In this document: positions 54,554 through 62,555 of the stretch, piece by piece
Layout: every line of letters starts with the position of its first letter
Position numbering within the stretch: the first letter of the stretch is position 1
DNA from: Intestinimonas butyriciproducens
GTDB lineage: Bacteria > Bacillota > Clostridia > Oscillospirales > Butyricicoccaceae
NCBI RefSeq assembly: GCF_016901775.1
Contig: NZ_JACJKW010000014.1
Location: 19,328-83,327 of the forward strand
Direction: 5' to 3'
DNA: 64,000 nucleotides
The notes under the pieces: model-generated
What the model was told of the DNA's origin: nothing
Seen by the model: only the letters and a program-made list of their open reading frames with translations
Databases searched by the model: none
Program-made: the position numbers and the translations under genes

Positions 54554-55271
54554 AATGTTTTCCGTTGTGTTTTTTCACAATGCGGGTGTAGATCAGCAGT
54601 CCGATGGAGCTGATTAGCACCGTGATGGCAAAGACGATGATCGCCAGCTTGTAGTCCTGAAGGCCCATAGCGTTGCCGCCCATGGTGGAGGAGATCACCG
54701 AAGGGATCCGGGCGATGGTGGACAGCACCAGAAAGGTTTTCAGATTCATGGGCGTCAAACCGATGAAGTAGGTGATCACATCCTTGGGTGTGCCGGGAAT
54801 GAGGAAAAGGAAGAAGATCAAAAGCTCCAGCTTGCGGCTGTTGTGGATAAATTTCAGCGAATCCAGCTTTTCCCGGGAGATAAAGGCTTCTACCATCTTT
54901 ACACCGAAGCGGCGGGTAAAACCATAGATGATGATGGAGCCCAGTACAGAGCCGGTGAGGCAAAGAATCAAGCCCTCCCAGGCGCCGAAGGTGAAGCCTG
55001 CGGCGATTTCCACCACTTCGCCCGGCATGATGGCTACCACCACCTGAAGCACCTGGATGCCGATGAGGGCCAGCCGGCCCAGGATCCCCTGTCCCTGGGC
55101 CCAGGCACGGAAACCCTCCGGGTCGGAGGCAAAGGTGAGGATACGGCTGCCGAAAGTGAAAGTGATAAAAAGGAACACGCCGATCAGTCCCAGAAGGGAG
55201 CAAAGGCTTACCGCCTTGCGCCGGCGTCGGTAACTGCGCTCTTCCTGCTCCGGGGTACGATCTGAATGCAT
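54552..55271 (-). CDS. TVP38/TMEM64 (DedA-like, VTT domain) membrane protein
   Basis: This 239-residue polytopic protein has a basic N-terminus (RSYRRRRKA), about six membrane segments and the VTT-domain core MPGEVVEIAAGFTFG, then FTRRFG and PGTPKDVITYFIGLTPM. The family is linked to lipid scrambling and membrane homeostasis. ATG 55271 (MHSDRTPE) is used because GGGAGGTG precedes it; a longer frame from 55298 would run through that site. Confidence 0.9.
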   Translation of the reverse strand: MHSDRTPEQEERSYRRRRKAVSLCSLLGLIGVFLFITFTFGSRILTFASDPEGFRAWAQGQGILGRLALIGIQVLQVVVAIMPGEVVEIAAGFTFGAWEGLILCLTGSVLGSIIIYGFTRRFGVKMVEAFISREKLDSLKFIHNSRKLELLIFFLFLIPGTPKDVITYFIGLTPMNLKTFLVLSTIARIPSVISSTMGGNAMGLQDYKLAIIVFAITVLISSIGLLIYTRIVKKHNGKH

Positions 55272-55441
55272 GGGAAACACCTCCCTTGGTTGTTGCAAGC
55301 AAGTATAACAGCAAAGTGTTGCAAAATCTTCTTGAAAACCTTACAATATTCTTAAAAACCCAGGCGCTGGTGAAAAAATCCCTTTTTTTCAGTATAGCAC
55401 AAATGGGCGCTGGTGGGAACCGGAAGTGAGGGAAGAACAGG

Positions 55442-55696
55442 GTGACAAGATACTATTATGGCCAGGGCAAAGTGGTGCTGGCAGCCCGGGAACTGTTTGG
55501 CTGGCAGGAAGACTATGCCGATGAGAAATACAGCCGCTATACCGGTATGGAGATCGCTTTGCAGGATGACGGACGCTTTTCTGTGTGGGGGGATCTGGGC
55601 GAAGAGGATGCCGAGCTTTTGCGGGATACCAAGCCCGATCACAAAAATCTGCTGCCACGGGTGCTGGGGTTTGCAGACGAGCGGACCAAAGAATAA
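55442..55696 (+). CDS. Small hypothetical protein
   Basis: This 84-residue ORF is rich in Tyr and acidic residues (YYYGQGKVVL, then VWGDLGEEDAELL) with no membrane segment. It starts at a GTG behind GGGAAGAACAG and lies 22 bases before the ACT-domain gene. No family is recognised. Codon usage fits the neighbours, which supports it being real. Confidence 0.5.
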   Translation: MTRYYYGQGKVVLAARELFGWQEDYADEKYSRYTGMEIALQDDGRFSVWGDLGEEDAELLRDTKPDHKNLLPRVLGFADERTKE

Positions 55697-55718
55697 AGAA
55701 TAAAGGAGAGGAAAGACC

Positions 55719-56147
55719 ATGGCGGAAAAACCCACCTACTTGCTCATCGACAGTCAGGTGCTGCCCGATGTATTTCTGAAAGTGGTACGGGCCAAGGAAA
55801 TGCTGGCCCGGGGAACGGTGAAAAGCGCCGCCATGGCCGCCCGCGCCTGCGGCATATCCCGCAGCGCCTTCTATAAGTATAAAGATAGTGTGGAGCTGTT
55901 TGACCGGGGCGGAGGCAGCATGATTACCTTGTATTTTTCCCTGGCCGATGAGCCGGGAGTGCTGTCGGCTGTCCTCAGCTGTATCTACGATGCCGGCGCC
56001 AATATCCTTACCATCAATCAGAATATACCGGCCGACGGCGTCGCGCCGGTGACCATTGCGTTGAAGCTGGGAGAGCAGACCACAGCAGCTCAGCTTCAGA
56101 TCAGCCTGTTGGGAATTCCCGGTGTGGTGCGGGTGCGGGAAATCTGA
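55719..56147 (+). CDS. ACT-domain protein, UPF0735/PheB family
   Basis: This is a 142-residue protein. A helix-turn-helix-like N-terminus (about 15-62, AAMAARACGISRSAFYKYKD) is joined to an ACT domain (about 68-142, starting ITLYFSLADEPGVLS) that usually binds an amino acid. The family is called PheB by early linkage to phenylalanine genes, but its role is unclear. AAAGGAGAGG precedes the ATG. Confidence 0.9.
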   Translation: MAEKPTYLLIDSQVLPDVFLKVVRAKEMLARGTVKSAAMAARACGISRSAFYKYKDSVELFDRGGGSMITLYFSLADEPGVLSAVLSCIYDAGANILTINQNIPADGVAPVTIALKLGEQTTAAQLQISLLGIPGVVRVREI

Positions 56148-56157
56148 AGCACCCATG

Positions 56158-56188
56158 CAAAAAGGACCGCCGAAAGGCAGTCCTTTTT
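56158..56188. terminator. Bidirectional terminator between the ACT gene and the Asn-rich peptide gene
   Basis: AAAAAGGAC and GTCCTTTTT pair with an inner GCC/GGC stem and a GAAA tetraloop. Confidence 0.85.
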
Positions 56189-56204
56189 GCGCATTGCCAG
56201 GCAA

Positions 56205-56303
56205 TCAGCCGTCGTATTTGCAGTTCTTGCTGTTTTCAGCCTTGTTGTTCTCCATCTTGCCATTTTTACTGTTCTGGCTGTTTTTGCTGTTCTGGTTCTT
56301 CAT
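56205..56303 (-). CDS. 32-residue Asn/Lys/Ser-rich peptide
   Basis: The reverse strand encodes MKNQNSKNSQNSKNGK followed by MENNKAENSKNCKYDG and a stop. A GAGGTG ribosome site lies 5 bases before the ATG. The low-complexity NSKN repeat, high polarity and single Cys resemble very small clostridial (often spore-associated) peptides, but that assignment is only an impression. It converges on the ACT gene with a shared terminator. Confidence 0.6.
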   Translation of the reverse strand: MKNQNSKNSQNSKNGKMENNKAENSKNCKYDG

Positions 56304-56469
56304 GCGCTCACCTCATTTCTTGTGTTCCTATTGTGTACCGCCTCCCTGGGTTTTATACATTGATTTTTCACCAGGAAATGTGTTAAAATGAAAAATAGCG
56401 TTTGACCGCTCTTCCTTGGAAGAGGGAACGAAAAATGGAATCTATTTGAAGGATATAGGAGGGGACGAA

Positions 56470-57210
56470 ATGTCCGGACATTCCAAATGGCATAATATTG
56501 CCAGGAAAAAAGGCGTTGTGGATCAGCAGCGCGCCAAAGTATTCACCAAATTCGCCCGCGAGATGGCGGTGGTCATCCGTACCGGCGGCTCGGCCGACCC
56601 CAGCGTCAACGGCAAGCTGCGGGATGTGATCGCCAAGGCCAAGGCCAACAATGTGCCCAATGACAACATCAACCGGGTTTTGCAGAAATATGCTTCCGGC
56701 GGCGCCGGTGAAGATTACGAATCCATCACCTATGAAGGCTATGGCCCCAAGGGCATTGCCGTCATTGTGGAGACTCTCACCGACAACCGCAATCGTACCG
56801 CCGGTGACATGCGTCACTACTTTGATAAATACGGCGGAAATCTGGGTGCTTCCGGCTGCGTGTCCTGGCAGTTTGACCGCAAGGGTATGCTGGTGGTGGA
56901 GCGTCTGGATGACATGGATGAGGATGATGTGATGATGCAGGCTCTGGAAGCCGGCGCTTCCGATTTCTCCGCAGAGGAGGATGTGTTCGAAATCACCACC
57001 ACTCCCGATGATCTGGGATCTGTCCGGGAAAAGCTGGAGGAAAACGGCTTTACATTCCTGGAGGCCGAGGAGGCCATGGTGCCCCAGACCTACATTTCTC
57101 TGGATGACGAAGACGACATCAAGAACATGAACAAGCTTCTGGAAATGCTGGAAGATAATGACGATGTGCAGAATGTGTGGCACAACTGGGAGAATCCCAC
57201 CGAAGCGTAA
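56470..57210 (+). CDS. YebC/TACO1-family protein
   Basis: This is a 246-residue protein. The N-terminal SGHSKWHNIARKKGVVDQQR signature and YEGYGPKGIAVIVETLTDN belong to the YebC/PmpR family, long called transcriptional regulators and now linked to helping ribosomes through difficult (proline-rich) stretches. It starts at ATG 56470 behind ATAGGAGGGG. Its last 31 codons are the attachment site of the integrative element: a second copy of this 3' end lies at 63777-63871. The left copy is intact, so the protein is complete. Confidence 0.95.
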   Translation: MSGHSKWHNIARKKGVVDQQRAKVFTKFAREMAVVIRTGGSADPSVNGKLRDVIAKAKANNVPNDNINRVLQKYASGGAGEDYESITYEGYGPKGIAVIVETLTDNRNRTAGDMRHYFDKYGGNLGASGCVSWQFDRKGMLVVERLDDMDEDDVMMQALEAGASDFSAEEDVFEITTTPDDLGSVREKLEENGFTFLEAEEAMVPQTYISLDDEDDIKNMNKLLEMLEDNDDVQNVWHNWENPTEA

Positions 57211-57212
57211 GA
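57118..57212 (+). repeat. Left direct repeat (attL) in the yebC 3' end
   Basis: This 95-bp segment, running from codon ATC of yebC to 2 bases past its stop, is repeated at 63777-63871 with only two differences (57192 G/A and 57195 T/C). It marks the left boundary of the inserted element. The exact crossover inside the repeat is not determined by the sequence. Confidence 0.9.
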
Positions 57213-57368
57213 GTGAACTTTTTTGACTGAATAGCTTATGTTTTTCGCCAATAATCAGGGAATTAGCAACTGGGGTTTGAATGAGTTGTGTATTTTCTGA
57301 TTTGAGCGATGACATACATACTTCCTTCTATTGTGGTATACAATTTGTGAGCAGAAGGAGGAAGTAGT

Positions 57369-58262
57369 ATGAAACTGGAAGTGTTGGTCAAGGAATATCT
57401 GATAGAGATTGAGGTCAGAAAGTATACCCCCAAGACGATACGGGGGTATCGGAATGGCCTCAATCTTTTTTTGCGTTTTTGCGAAGAAAATCTTGATCTG
57501 GATGAAATCGAAGATATTACGCTTGCAGCAGTAAGGCAATTTGCAAAACATATGACCGAAGCGGGGAGAAAGGGAACATATATCAATGGATTATTGAAAA
57601 TAGTAAAGTCTTTTTTGCAGTATTGCTACGAAGAAGGCTATGGCGGTTTTAATACCAAGAAGAACTTCAAATGGTGTAAGGAAGAGAAGCCTATTATTAG
57701 GACTTATAATCCTTCTGATGTGCGCTCTATGCTCCAATCCTGCAAGGGATATGATTTTATATCTATCCGTGATAATGCTGTTCTAGTTACATTGTTTGAA
57801 ACAGGAATACGCTGTTGGGAATTGTGCTGTATCCAAAAGGAAGATATCCATGATGACTTTATTGTTATAAAAGGTAAAAACCATAAGCAGAGAGTTGTTC
57901 CTATTACGCCGCTTCTGCAAAAGGCCTTGTTGCGTTATCAATTAGCAGCAGAGCGCTATTTTACCCTAAAATCCACCGATCATTATTACTTTTTGTCTTT
58001 TCATGGCCGACAGCTTACAAATAGTGCTGTTGAGCATATTGTCAAACGACATGGAAGCGGAATTAAAGGAGTTAGAGTATCTCCCCACACTTGCCGACAT
58101 TTCTTTGCACAACAGCAAATGAAGCTGGGGACAGACCTTTATACAATCTCAAGGCTCCTGGGCCATGAGAATATTAGAATTACTCAAACATACTTAAATA
58201 GCTTACGGGATGAAGAAATCATAGAGATAGCTAAACATAAAAGCGTTCTTATGAATTTGTAG
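57369..58262 (+). CDS. Tyrosine recombinase (phage-type integrase)
   Basis: This is a 297-residue enzyme. A SAM-like core-binding domain (1-100; KTIRGYRNGLNLFLRFCEEN) is followed by a catalytic domain with Arg in ETGIRCWELC, HXXR in SPHTCRHFFA, GHENI and nucleophile Tyr in RITQTYLN. All catalytic residues are present. It lacks the N-terminal arm-binding domain of lambda-type integrases and resembles XerC/D-sized enzymes. AGAAGGAGGAAG precedes the ATG. Its place next to attL suggests it integrates this element at yebC. Confidence 0.92.
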   Translation: MKLEVLVKEYLIEIEVRKYTPKTIRGYRNGLNLFLRFCEENLDLDEIEDITLAAVRQFAKHMTEAGRKGTYINGLLKIVKSFLQYCYEEGYGGFNTKKNFKWCKEEKPIIRTYNPSDVRSMLQSCKGYDFISIRDNAVLVTLFETGIRCWELCCIQKEDIHDDFIVIKGKNHKQRVVPITPLLQKALLRYQLAAERYFTLKSTDHYYFLSFHGRQLTNSAVEHIVKRHGSGIKGVRVSPHTCRHFFAQQQMKLGTDLYTISRLLGHENIRITQTYLNSLRDEEIIEIAKHKSVLMNL

Positions 58263-58268
58263 TATAGA

Positions 58269-58305
58269 AGCAGGGCAAAGAGATTTTACTTTGTCCTGCT
58301 TTTTG
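58269..58305 (+). terminator. Terminator of the integrase gene
   Basis: AGCAGGGCAAAG (58269-58280) pairs with CTTTGTCCTGCT (58289-58300), and TTTTTG follows. Confidence 0.85.
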
Positions 58306-58385
58306 TTTGTAGTGGTGGAGTGGCATAGTATAAAAGAAGAGTATTAAAAGTAATGTATGTGTTTGTAGTATCAGGCTGTTTCATT

Positions 58386-58408
58386 TTTGATATTTTTATA
58401 GTATCAAA
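58386..58408. promoter_or_regulatory. Inverted repeat before the serine recombinase
   Basis: TTTGATA (58386-58392) and TATCAAA (58402-58408) form a 7-base inverted repeat with a 9-base spacer, 49 bases upstream of the gene. It could be a resolvase binding or autoregulation site. Confidence 0.4.
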
Positions 58409-58456
58409 TCAAACGAACGATAGATTTAATACTTTCTTGGCAAGAGGGGACTAGAT

Positions 58457-59134
58457 ATGATTTATGGATATTGCAGAATTAGTACCAACAAACAGAATAT
58501 CGAGAGACAGGAGCGTAATATTAAGGCGGTCTATCCAGAAGCTATGATTATCAAAGAGGCCTATACCGGAATAAGCCTTGACCGTAAAGAATGGGGGAAA
58601 TTGTTAAAACAACTTAAAACTGGTGATATAGTCGTTTTTGACAGTGTAAGCCGTATGAGTAGAAATGCAGAGGAAGGTTTTGAAGCTTATCAAGATATGT
58701 TTCGACAAGGTATCAATCTTGTTTTCTTGAAAGAGCCGCATATTAACACAAGTACATATAAAGCAGCTATGGAGAATCAAGTACAACTGACAGGCAGTCA
58801 TGTGGATTTGATTTTAGAAGGGGTCAATAAATATCTTTTAGCTTTAGCAAAGGAACAAATTAAGATTGCCTTTGACCAGGCGGAGAAAGAGGTTTCTGAT
58901 CTTCACCAGAGAACAAGAGAAGGTATCCAGACAGCCAGAATGAACGGTAAACAGATCGGACAAAAGGCTGGTGTAAAGTTAATCACAAAGAAAAGTGTTG
59001 CCAGCAAAGAAATCATTCTGAAGCACAGTAAAGATTTTGGTGGAAGTTTATCAGACATGGAAATGATGCAGCTTACAGGTTTGGCTAGGAATACCTACTA
59101 CAAATATAAGCGTGAGCTGAAACAGAAAGGTTAG
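58457..59134 (+). CDS. Serine recombinase (resolvase/invertase family)
   Basis: This is a 225-residue protein. The N-terminal catalytic domain has the nucleophile Ser in YCRISTNKQN, QERNI, VFDSVSRMSRNAEEG and the long E helix (LALAKEQIKIAFDQAEKE). A C-terminal helix-turn-helix follows (about 190-222; SLSDMEMMQLTGLARNTYYKYK). This size and layout fit a resolvase or invertase rather than a large serine integrase. It may resolve element dimers or invert DNA; no invertible segment was identified. AGAGGGGA lies before the ATG. Confidence 0.88.
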   Translation: MIYGYCRISTNKQNIERQERNIKAVYPEAMIIKEAYTGISLDRKEWGKLLKQLKTGDIVVFDSVSRMSRNAEEGFEAYQDMFRQGINLVFLKEPHINTSTYKAAMENQVQLTGSHVDLILEGVNKYLLALAKEQIKIAFDQAEKEVSDLHQRTREGIQTARMNGKQIGQKAGVKLITKKSVASKEIILKHSKDFGGSLSDMEMMQLTGLARNTYYKYKRELKQKG

Positions 59135-59149
59135 TTTCAATTTATCAAT

Positions 59150-59182
59150 GGGGTGAGGCTATAATGCTTTGCCCCTTTTTTA
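59150..59182 (+). terminator. Terminator of the serine recombinase gene
   Basis: GGGGTGAGGC pairs (with G-T wobbles) with GCTTTGCCCC around a 6-base loop, followed by TTTTTTATTA. Confidence 0.75.
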
Positions 59183-59600
59183 TTATATTGTTTAAAATAT
59201 ATGGTGGAAAACAATGGTTTGCAAAAGAGATGAAATTTTATATGCCCCCCAATAAAGGATAAATTTAAGATGAAAATCTAATCAATTTGTTTACTAGGAG
59301 AATATGAGCAGGGCCCCGAAGGGGCCAGAATAGTTGGGGCATAGTTATGGACATAGGATAATGGGAGGAAGAAGGAGCTAGAGGTAGCAGAAACAGGAGC
59401 AATCCATGCAATAAAATATTGTAAAAAATAAATCATAGTCAAATTAAATATTTTAATTTTTAAGTTAAAATTATAAATTATAAAATTATACAGCTAAGTC
59501 TACAATACTAATAATGAAAAGATGGATTGAAGTTAAATCGCAAGGGGGGATGATTTGCACAGTGTAAAATAAAATTTACATAAATTAACTAAAATAAAAC

Positions 59601-59629
59601 TTGAAATTTTAGGGAATTTATGGTATAAT
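59601..59629 (+). promoter_or_regulatory. Strong promoter in the noncoding region
   Basis: TTGAAA (59601-59606), a 17-base spacer and TATAAT (59624-59629) with an extended TGG before it. No ORF begins within 250 bases, so the transcript starts with RNA structure. Confidence 0.78.
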
Positions 59630-59635
59630 CTGTAA

Positions 59636-59755
59636 TACAGACGAAAGAGTCTGAATACAAATCAAGCGGGTGATAGGGACTCTATTTATATATTACAAAG
59701 TAAAAAATACCAAAATTGTAAATCTAAATTATGATTTGGTATTTCTTTCTCCTAT
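59636..59755 (+). ncRNA. Candidate small RNA or transcription attenuator upstream of the 443-residue gene
   Basis: Transcription from 59601-59629 would begin near 59636. The first hairpin CAGAC-GAAAGA-GTCTG (59638-59653) competes with a longer pairing AGAGTC (59646-59651) with GACTCT (59678-59683), since both use the same bases. A terminator-like hairpin AAATACCAAA/TTTGGTATTT (59705-59744) ends in CTTTCT. The layout fits either a stand-alone RNA of about 110 bases or an attenuator controlling the gene at 59897. No known riboswitch class is recognised. Confidence 0.45.
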
Positions 59756-59896
59756 ATAATTTTATAATACCATAATATATATAAAATTTAAAAATACCAA
59801 TTTATAATGTGTGAATATATTTTGTTTTATTAAATGAATAGATTTTTAGAGAGGAGAAAAACATATAAAAGAGTTCCTGCCTGCGGAAAGGAATAG

Positions 59897-61228
59897 ATGA
59901 GTAAATATAAGTATAATTTTCAAAATGTGAAAAAAGGTCAGCAATTTAAAGATTTTACAGCTTTTTTTGAAGCAATAACGGGGCAAAAACCACAAACAGG
60001 AGCTAAAAATCGAGCAGCAATTGAGCGAGAATTATCTAAATATATTAGCTATTGTAAAGCATCTGAGATAAAACCAGAGATTTCTTCAAAGCGTGCAATT
60101 ATTATAAAAGAAATATATGATAGTCCACGCAAGATCGATGAGAATAGAGGAAGACACGGGAAATATGCAAATTATTTGAAACCATTACTTTTGCTTTCAT
60201 GTGGATATTCTTCCTATGAAGGGAAAATGTACCGTCTTGCTAATTCTCTGGGTATATTCTCACAATATACATTTGATCAACTTAAAAATGCAGAAAATTG
60301 GAATAGAAGAGATAAAATGGAATTTAACCCCTGGTCCATTAAAGGAGATATGAGGCCAGGGAAAGAACAATATTTGCGTTCATTATGGAATCTCATTCGT
60401 ACCACTATAGAGAGAAATTTAATTTCTATGCAAAAGGAGGGAATTTTAGAGTGGACATATTATCATAAGTTTACCCCTGATATATTGATAGATATTGATG
60501 GTCGTAAAGAGAGACGCTTTAAATCGAAAACAGAACTCAAACAAGATAACCAAAGGCGACAAAGATTTCTAGAAGAAATTGAGAAAGATAAAAATGCTAT
60601 TTTACTACCAGAAACACTGGAATGCTTAAACATATATTCTAAAAAATGGGACAGTTATATTGATCAAAATACATTGAAACAAGAAGCATATAGGAATAAT
60701 ATGTATATCCCTTCTGAATACGCAGTTCTTGCAACACCGGAACAAGAATGTGCTATTGCTAATTTAGAGCAATTCATGCGTCAATATGCTTATAAGGAAT
60801 ATTATAAGCAAGAGAAATTTCCTCCCGTTGAAGATATCACAAATGAATTTGAATTTTTTCAAAACAGTCATTTGTTAAGAATATACATTCAACTGATCGA
60901 AACAATGTATCCCTGGCTTATTGAGTGTAAGGCTATCTGGAAAGAGGTAAAATATCAAGTTGTAGGAGATGCAAGTCAGATAGAACGATATATAAATGTG
61001 TCTAGCTTTGATAGTGAATTGGCCAAAGAATCCTTAAGCAAAGAATTTCTGAGATACATGGACACGCATTTAGAACAGATCATGTTTCTTCCAACAAAAA
61101 CCACTTTATCAGACCTTAAAGGAAAACAATTTGGCAAGAGAACAGGTCCAATGATGGAGAGACCTGTTTCATCGAGTAAATCAGCGTGTGCACTGCACGA
61201 AAAATTAAAGCAGTTTTATCCAATATAA
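59897..61228 (+). CDS. Unrecognised 443-residue protein of the integrative element
   Basis: This soluble, Lys/Tyr/Glu-rich protein has no signal or membrane segment. It opens SKYKYNFQNVKKGQQFKDFT and has a short charged mid-section (KSKTELKQDNQRRQRFLEEI, about 210-230). Its position between a long untranslated leader with a strong promoter and a good terminator suggests a main element function, such as replication, excision control or an accessory trait. No nuclease, primase or helicase motif was recognised. AAAGGA lies 5 bases before the ATG. Confidence 0.75.
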   Translation: MSKYKYNFQNVKKGQQFKDFTAFFEAITGQKPQTGAKNRAAIERELSKYISYCKASEIKPEISSKRAIIIKEIYDSPRKIDENRGRHGKYANYLKPLLLLSCGYSSYEGKMYRLANSLGIFSQYTFDQLKNAENWNRRDKMEFNPWSIKGDMRPGKEQYLRSLWNLIRTTIERNLISMQKEGILEWTYYHKFTPDILIDIDGRKERRFKSKTELKQDNQRRQRFLEEIEKDKNAILLPETLECLNIYSKKWDSYIDQNTLKQEAYRNNMYIPSEYAVLATPEQECAIANLEQFMRQYAYKEYYKQEKFPPVEDITNEFEFFQNSHLLRIYIQLIETMYPWLIECKAIWKEVKYQVVGDASQIERYINVSSFDSELAKESLSKEFLRYMDTHLEQIMFLPTKTTLSDLKGKQFGKRTGPMMERPVSSSKSACALHEKLKQFYPI

Positions 61229-61235
61229 TAGTACC

Positions 61236-61272
61236 CCCCAGAAAAGCCGTTAAGCCGATCTGGGGATTTTTT
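61236..61272 (+). terminator. Terminator of the 443-residue gene
   Basis: CCCCAGA (61236-61242) pairs with TCTGGGG (61259-61265), followed by ATTTTTTATT. It also lies at the 3' end of the convergent ribbon-helix-helix gene. Confidence 0.75.
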
Positions 61273-61462
61273 ATTCATCTGATATCTCCAAATTTTTTAG
61301 TGCAAAATCAATAGACATTTGTATTAGCTCGTTCCTTGTGCGACCAGTTTGTTTTGCAACTTCATCAAGCTTTTTAATCATTTCATCTGGCAAACGAGCT
61401 GAGACAACTGAAGTTTTTCCGAAAGCTGGTCTGCGAGGATGGACTACAAATTTATTTTCCAA
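61271..61462 (-). CDS. Ribbon-helix-helix (CopG/Arc-type) DNA-binding protein
   Basis: This is a 63-residue protein. The beta-strand SVVSARLP and two helices (DEMIKKLDEVAKQTG and RNELIQMSIDFALKNLE) are the standard ribbon-helix-helix. Such proteins repress plasmid-copy, antitoxin or element genes. No toxin partner is adjacent. It faces away from the lipoprotein gene, and an inverted repeat (61496-61517) lies between them. Confidence 0.85.
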   Translation of the reverse strand: MENKFVVHPRRPAFGKTSVVSARLPDEMIKKLDEVAKQTGRTRNELIQMSIDFALKNLEISDE

Positions 61463-61495
61463 TTATATCACCTAAGCACTATACTATCGAAAGAA

Positions 61496-61517
61496 TTGTA
61501 GTTTTTATACACTACAA
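61496..61517. promoter_or_regulatory. Inverted repeat, candidate operator of the ribbon-helix-helix protein
   Basis: TTGTAGT (61496-61502) and ACTACAA (61511-61517) are a perfect 7-base inverted repeat with an 8-base spacer. They stand in the divergent region between the regulator gene and the lipoprotein promoter; a further ACTACAAA lies at 61443. Confidence 0.5.
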
Positions 61518-61520
61518 AAG

Positions 61521-61549
61521 TTTACAAAAAGATTGCAACATGATATTAT
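61521..61549 (+). promoter_or_regulatory. Promoter of the first lipoprotein gene
   Basis: TTTACA (61521-61526) and TATTAT (61544-61549) are spaced 17 bases apart, 32 bases upstream of the start codon and just right of the inverted repeat. Confidence 0.65.
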
Positions 61550-61581
61550 AGATGTGATTTTGATATGTTGGGGTGATTTGT

Positions 61582-62274
61582 ATGAAGAGAGTAACAGCTA
61601 TATTATTGGCTACTCAAATGTTGTTAATGAGTATCTGTGTTTCTTGTACAGATGAGGGAAACACGACGAATGATTTGAACGGAGAAGGTAAAACAAGCCA
61701 GAACGAACAAAAAGAGAATGAAGTTATTTCAGTTTCCACAAAGGAAGAAATCGCTTTTAACAAACAAATAAGCGCAATAATTACGGGGTACTCTGTTCAG
61801 ACAGAAGATGAATTGTGTCAAGAAATGATGGGATATAATGACGAAGAATACGAAGGCTTAAAACAAGATACATGGGTGTATGATAAGTGTATGGAGCTAG
61901 TCCATATAGAGCTTCCAGAAGATCATGTTCGAGTAAAAGTGTATATGACAGTGACGAATACAGGGGATGCGGAACTTTCTCTTCAACCTTTTTCGGGTGA
62001 GGAAGATGCAGATACCCCTATGCCAAAAGTTTACTTAGTGTCTCCGGATTTTCGTGCAGAATTAGTATTTCGCGCAGGATTTTGGGGAACGGATGGAGAA
62101 CTGATTTATGAAGAATCTTCTGATAAATTATTGGAAAATGGCACGGCAGAAGCACAGATTGAAGTAGCAATTTTAGAAACAGAAATCTCAAACTTACAAG
62201 AATATACATTGCGCTTTGAGAGTGAAGGAAAGGTATTTGAGTGGGCGTTTGATAATCAAGTGGAAGCAAAATAG
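61582..62274 (+). CDS. Lipoprotein of the integrative element, hypothetical
   Basis: This is a 230-residue protein. The signal peptide ends in SICVSC, giving a probable lipidated Cys at 22. A low-complexity linker (Asn/Glu/Gln) leads to a beta-rich domain (about 55-230) containing VRVKVYMTVTNTGDAELSL, which resembles immunoglobulin-like extracellular domains (DUF4352/DUF5067 type). The start is ATG 61582 with GGGG 8 bases upstream. Function unknown; probable cargo at the cell surface. Confidence 0.75.
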   Translation: MKRVTAILLATQMLLMSICVSCTDEGNTTNDLNGEGKTSQNEQKENEVISVSTKEEIAFNKQISAIITGYSVQTEDELCQEMMGYNDEEYEGLKQDTWVYDKCMELVHIELPEDHVRVKVYMTVTNTGDAELSLQPFSGEEDADTPMPKVYLVSPDFRAELVFRAGFWGTDGELIYEESSDKLLENGTAEAQIEVAILETEISNLQEYTLRFESEGKVFEWAFDNQVEAK

Positions 62275-62297
62275 AAGATTTAGAAAGGGAGAATATT

Positions 62298-62447
62298 ATG
62301 AAAGACAGATTTGTGATGAGATTTGCTGAGGATGAGTTAAATAAGTTTTTGGACGAACATCCTGACTATCGTATTGTGTGTATGACATATGCACACCAAA
62401 GTGCTTTCTACTATGGTATTATTGCGTATTTTGAAAAGATTAAATAA
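62298..62447 (+). CDS. 49-residue hypothetical protein
   Basis: The short ORF starts MKDRFVMRFAEDELNKFLDE and ends in AYFEKIK. AAAGGGAG lies 7 bases before the ATG, and it follows the first lipoprotein gene by 23 bases, so it is probably co-transcribed. It has no membrane segment and no recognised family. Confidence 0.55.
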   Translation: MKDRFVMRFAEDELNKFLDEHPDYRIVCMTYAHQSAFYYGIIAYFEKIK

Positions 62448-62555
62448 ACCAGGCGAAATAATATTTTAGACACTGGTATTACTTAATCGAGAGCATAGAA
62501 AAATGCTGAAGGACAGTTAGGCGTGGAAATAGGAAAATGAAGGAGGGGAAACACA

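Larger units (their letters stand above)
59135..59896. other. 760-base AT-rich noncoding region of the element
   Basis: It contains the terminator of the serine recombinase (59150-59182), an isolated GC-rich hairpin GGCCCCGAAGGGGCC (59312-59326), a strong promoter (59601-59629) and the small-RNA/attenuator candidate that follows it (59636-59755). The remaining sequence is A/T-rich with no convincing ORF. It precedes the 443-residue protein gene. Such a layout could hold a replication origin or copy-control region, but no iterons were found. Confidence 0.55.

Noticed and set aside
57211..57368. Search for a tRNA gene as the integration target
   Set aside because: No cloverleaf is present next to either repeat. 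The repeat is protein-coding sequence from yebC, so a tRNA target is excluded.
59550..59567. A five-codon ORF (MICTV) after AAGGGGGG, as a possible leader peptide
   Set aside because: The ribosome site is almost in contact with the ATG, and the promoter found in this region lies downstream of it, so translation is unlikely.
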